In this document: positions 6,399 through 6,544 of the stretch, one piece after another
How the letters are laid out: every line of letters starts with the position of its first letter
Position numbering within the stretch: position 1 is the stretch's first letter
From: Ruminococcus sp.
Lineage (GTDB): Bacteria > Bacillota > Clostridia > Oscillospirales > Acutalibacteraceae
DNA length: 6,544 nucleotides
Assembly (NCBI GenBank): GCA_023667385.1
Contig: JAMPAE010000089.1
Location: forward strand, 1 to 6,544
Reading direction: 5' to 3'
The notes under the pieces: model-generated
Databases searched by the model: none
What the model was told of the DNA's origin: nothing
What the model saw: the letters and a program-made list of their open reading frames with translations, nothing else
Made by a program: the position numbers and the translations under genes

Positions 6399-6544
6399 TT
6401 ACTTCGCTTTCTTCCTTGCAACCGAACCGAGAACACCGTTAATGAAAGAGGCGTCCTCGGCTGTTGAATATTTCTTTGCGATTTCAACTGCCTCGTTTAT
6501 TGCAACACCGTCAGGTATATCATCGCAGAACAACACCTCACACA
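6399..6544 (-). CDS. nusB: Transcription antitermination factor NusB, C-terminal part (runs off the right edge)
   Basis: NusB binds boxA RNA together with NusE (ribosomal protein S10) and promotes antitermination in rRNA operons. Only the last 48 codons or so are in the window. They give the conserved C-terminal helices: DIPDGVAINEAVEIAKKY, then STAEDASFINGVLGSVARKK and a short basic end, with TAA at 6401-6399. The xxxxxINEAVEIAKKYS and FINGVLG blocks are diagnostic of the NusB family. The N-terminal RNA-binding half, the start and any promoter are outside the window. The stop is followed by CAA and then the ATG of the TsaD-like gene in the same frame, which suggests coupled translation. The gene is cut by the window edge; nothing suggests that it is damaged. 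Confidence 0.93.
   Translation of the reverse strand, partial: CEVLFCDDIPDGVAINEAVEIAKKYSTAEDASFINGVLGSVARKKAK

Noticed and set aside
1..6544. Frequent TTCAAGC / GCTTGAA heptamers through the window as a possible dispersed repeat or uptake-type signal
   Set aside because: They fall mostly on Leu-Glu and Leu-Lys codon pairs in the minus-strand genes, with variable flanks and frame, so codon and amino-acid use explains them.
1..6544. Mobile elements, CRISPR arrays, tRNAs, attachment sites or horizontally acquired inserts
   Set aside because: Nearly all bases are taken up by eight collinear conserved genes of similar composition. No inverted terminal repeats, direct repeat arrays or cloverleaf sequence were seen by eye.

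Overview
The window is a compact run of eight genes, all on the minus strand, with no tRNA, rRNA, mobile element or CRISPR array visible. In the direction of transcription (high to low coordinates) the order is nusB (3' end only), a TsaD/Kae1-like paralog, xseA, xseB, ispA, dxs, tlyA and nadK (5' end only). This order, the moderate GC content, the short purine-rich ribosome binding sites and the presence of the TsaD-like paralog between nusB and xseA all point to a Clostridia-type Firmicute, perhaps near the Ruminococcaceae/Oscillospiraceae. That placement is inferred from gene order and protein style; no search was run.

Layout: nusB ends at 6399. The TsaD-like gene (5451-6395) starts 3 nt later, and xseA (4233-5441) follows after 9 nt. 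A 48-nt gap, the only real intergenic space in the window, precedes xseB (3972-4184). ispA (3092-3979) overlaps the end of xseB, and dxs (1209-3077) follows after 14 nt. tlyA (387-1205, GTG start) follows dxs after 3 nt. nadK (1-387) overlaps the tlyA stop by one base (TGATG) and runs off the left edge. No stretch of 300 bases lacks a gene, and no promoter or terminator is visible inside the run, so it is probably one polycistronic housekeeping transcript.

The genes fall into several housekeeping tasks. NusB works in rRNA transcription antitermination and TlyA in rRNA 2'-O-methylation. XseA and XseB together form exonuclease VII. Dxs makes the first MEP-pathway intermediate, and IspA condenses the resulting C5 units into prenyl diphosphates for undecaprenyl phosphate and quinones. 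NadK makes NADP, the source of NADPH used in isoprenoid and other biosynthesis. The TsaD-like protein has no assigned role.

Nothing here looks like an undescribed multi-gene system. The points most worth a second look are the TsaD-like paralog with its altered nucleotide-site motifs, the small hairpin and mini-ORF before the poorly initiated xseB, and three gene junctions where consecutive genes share a frame and are separated by a single stop codon.
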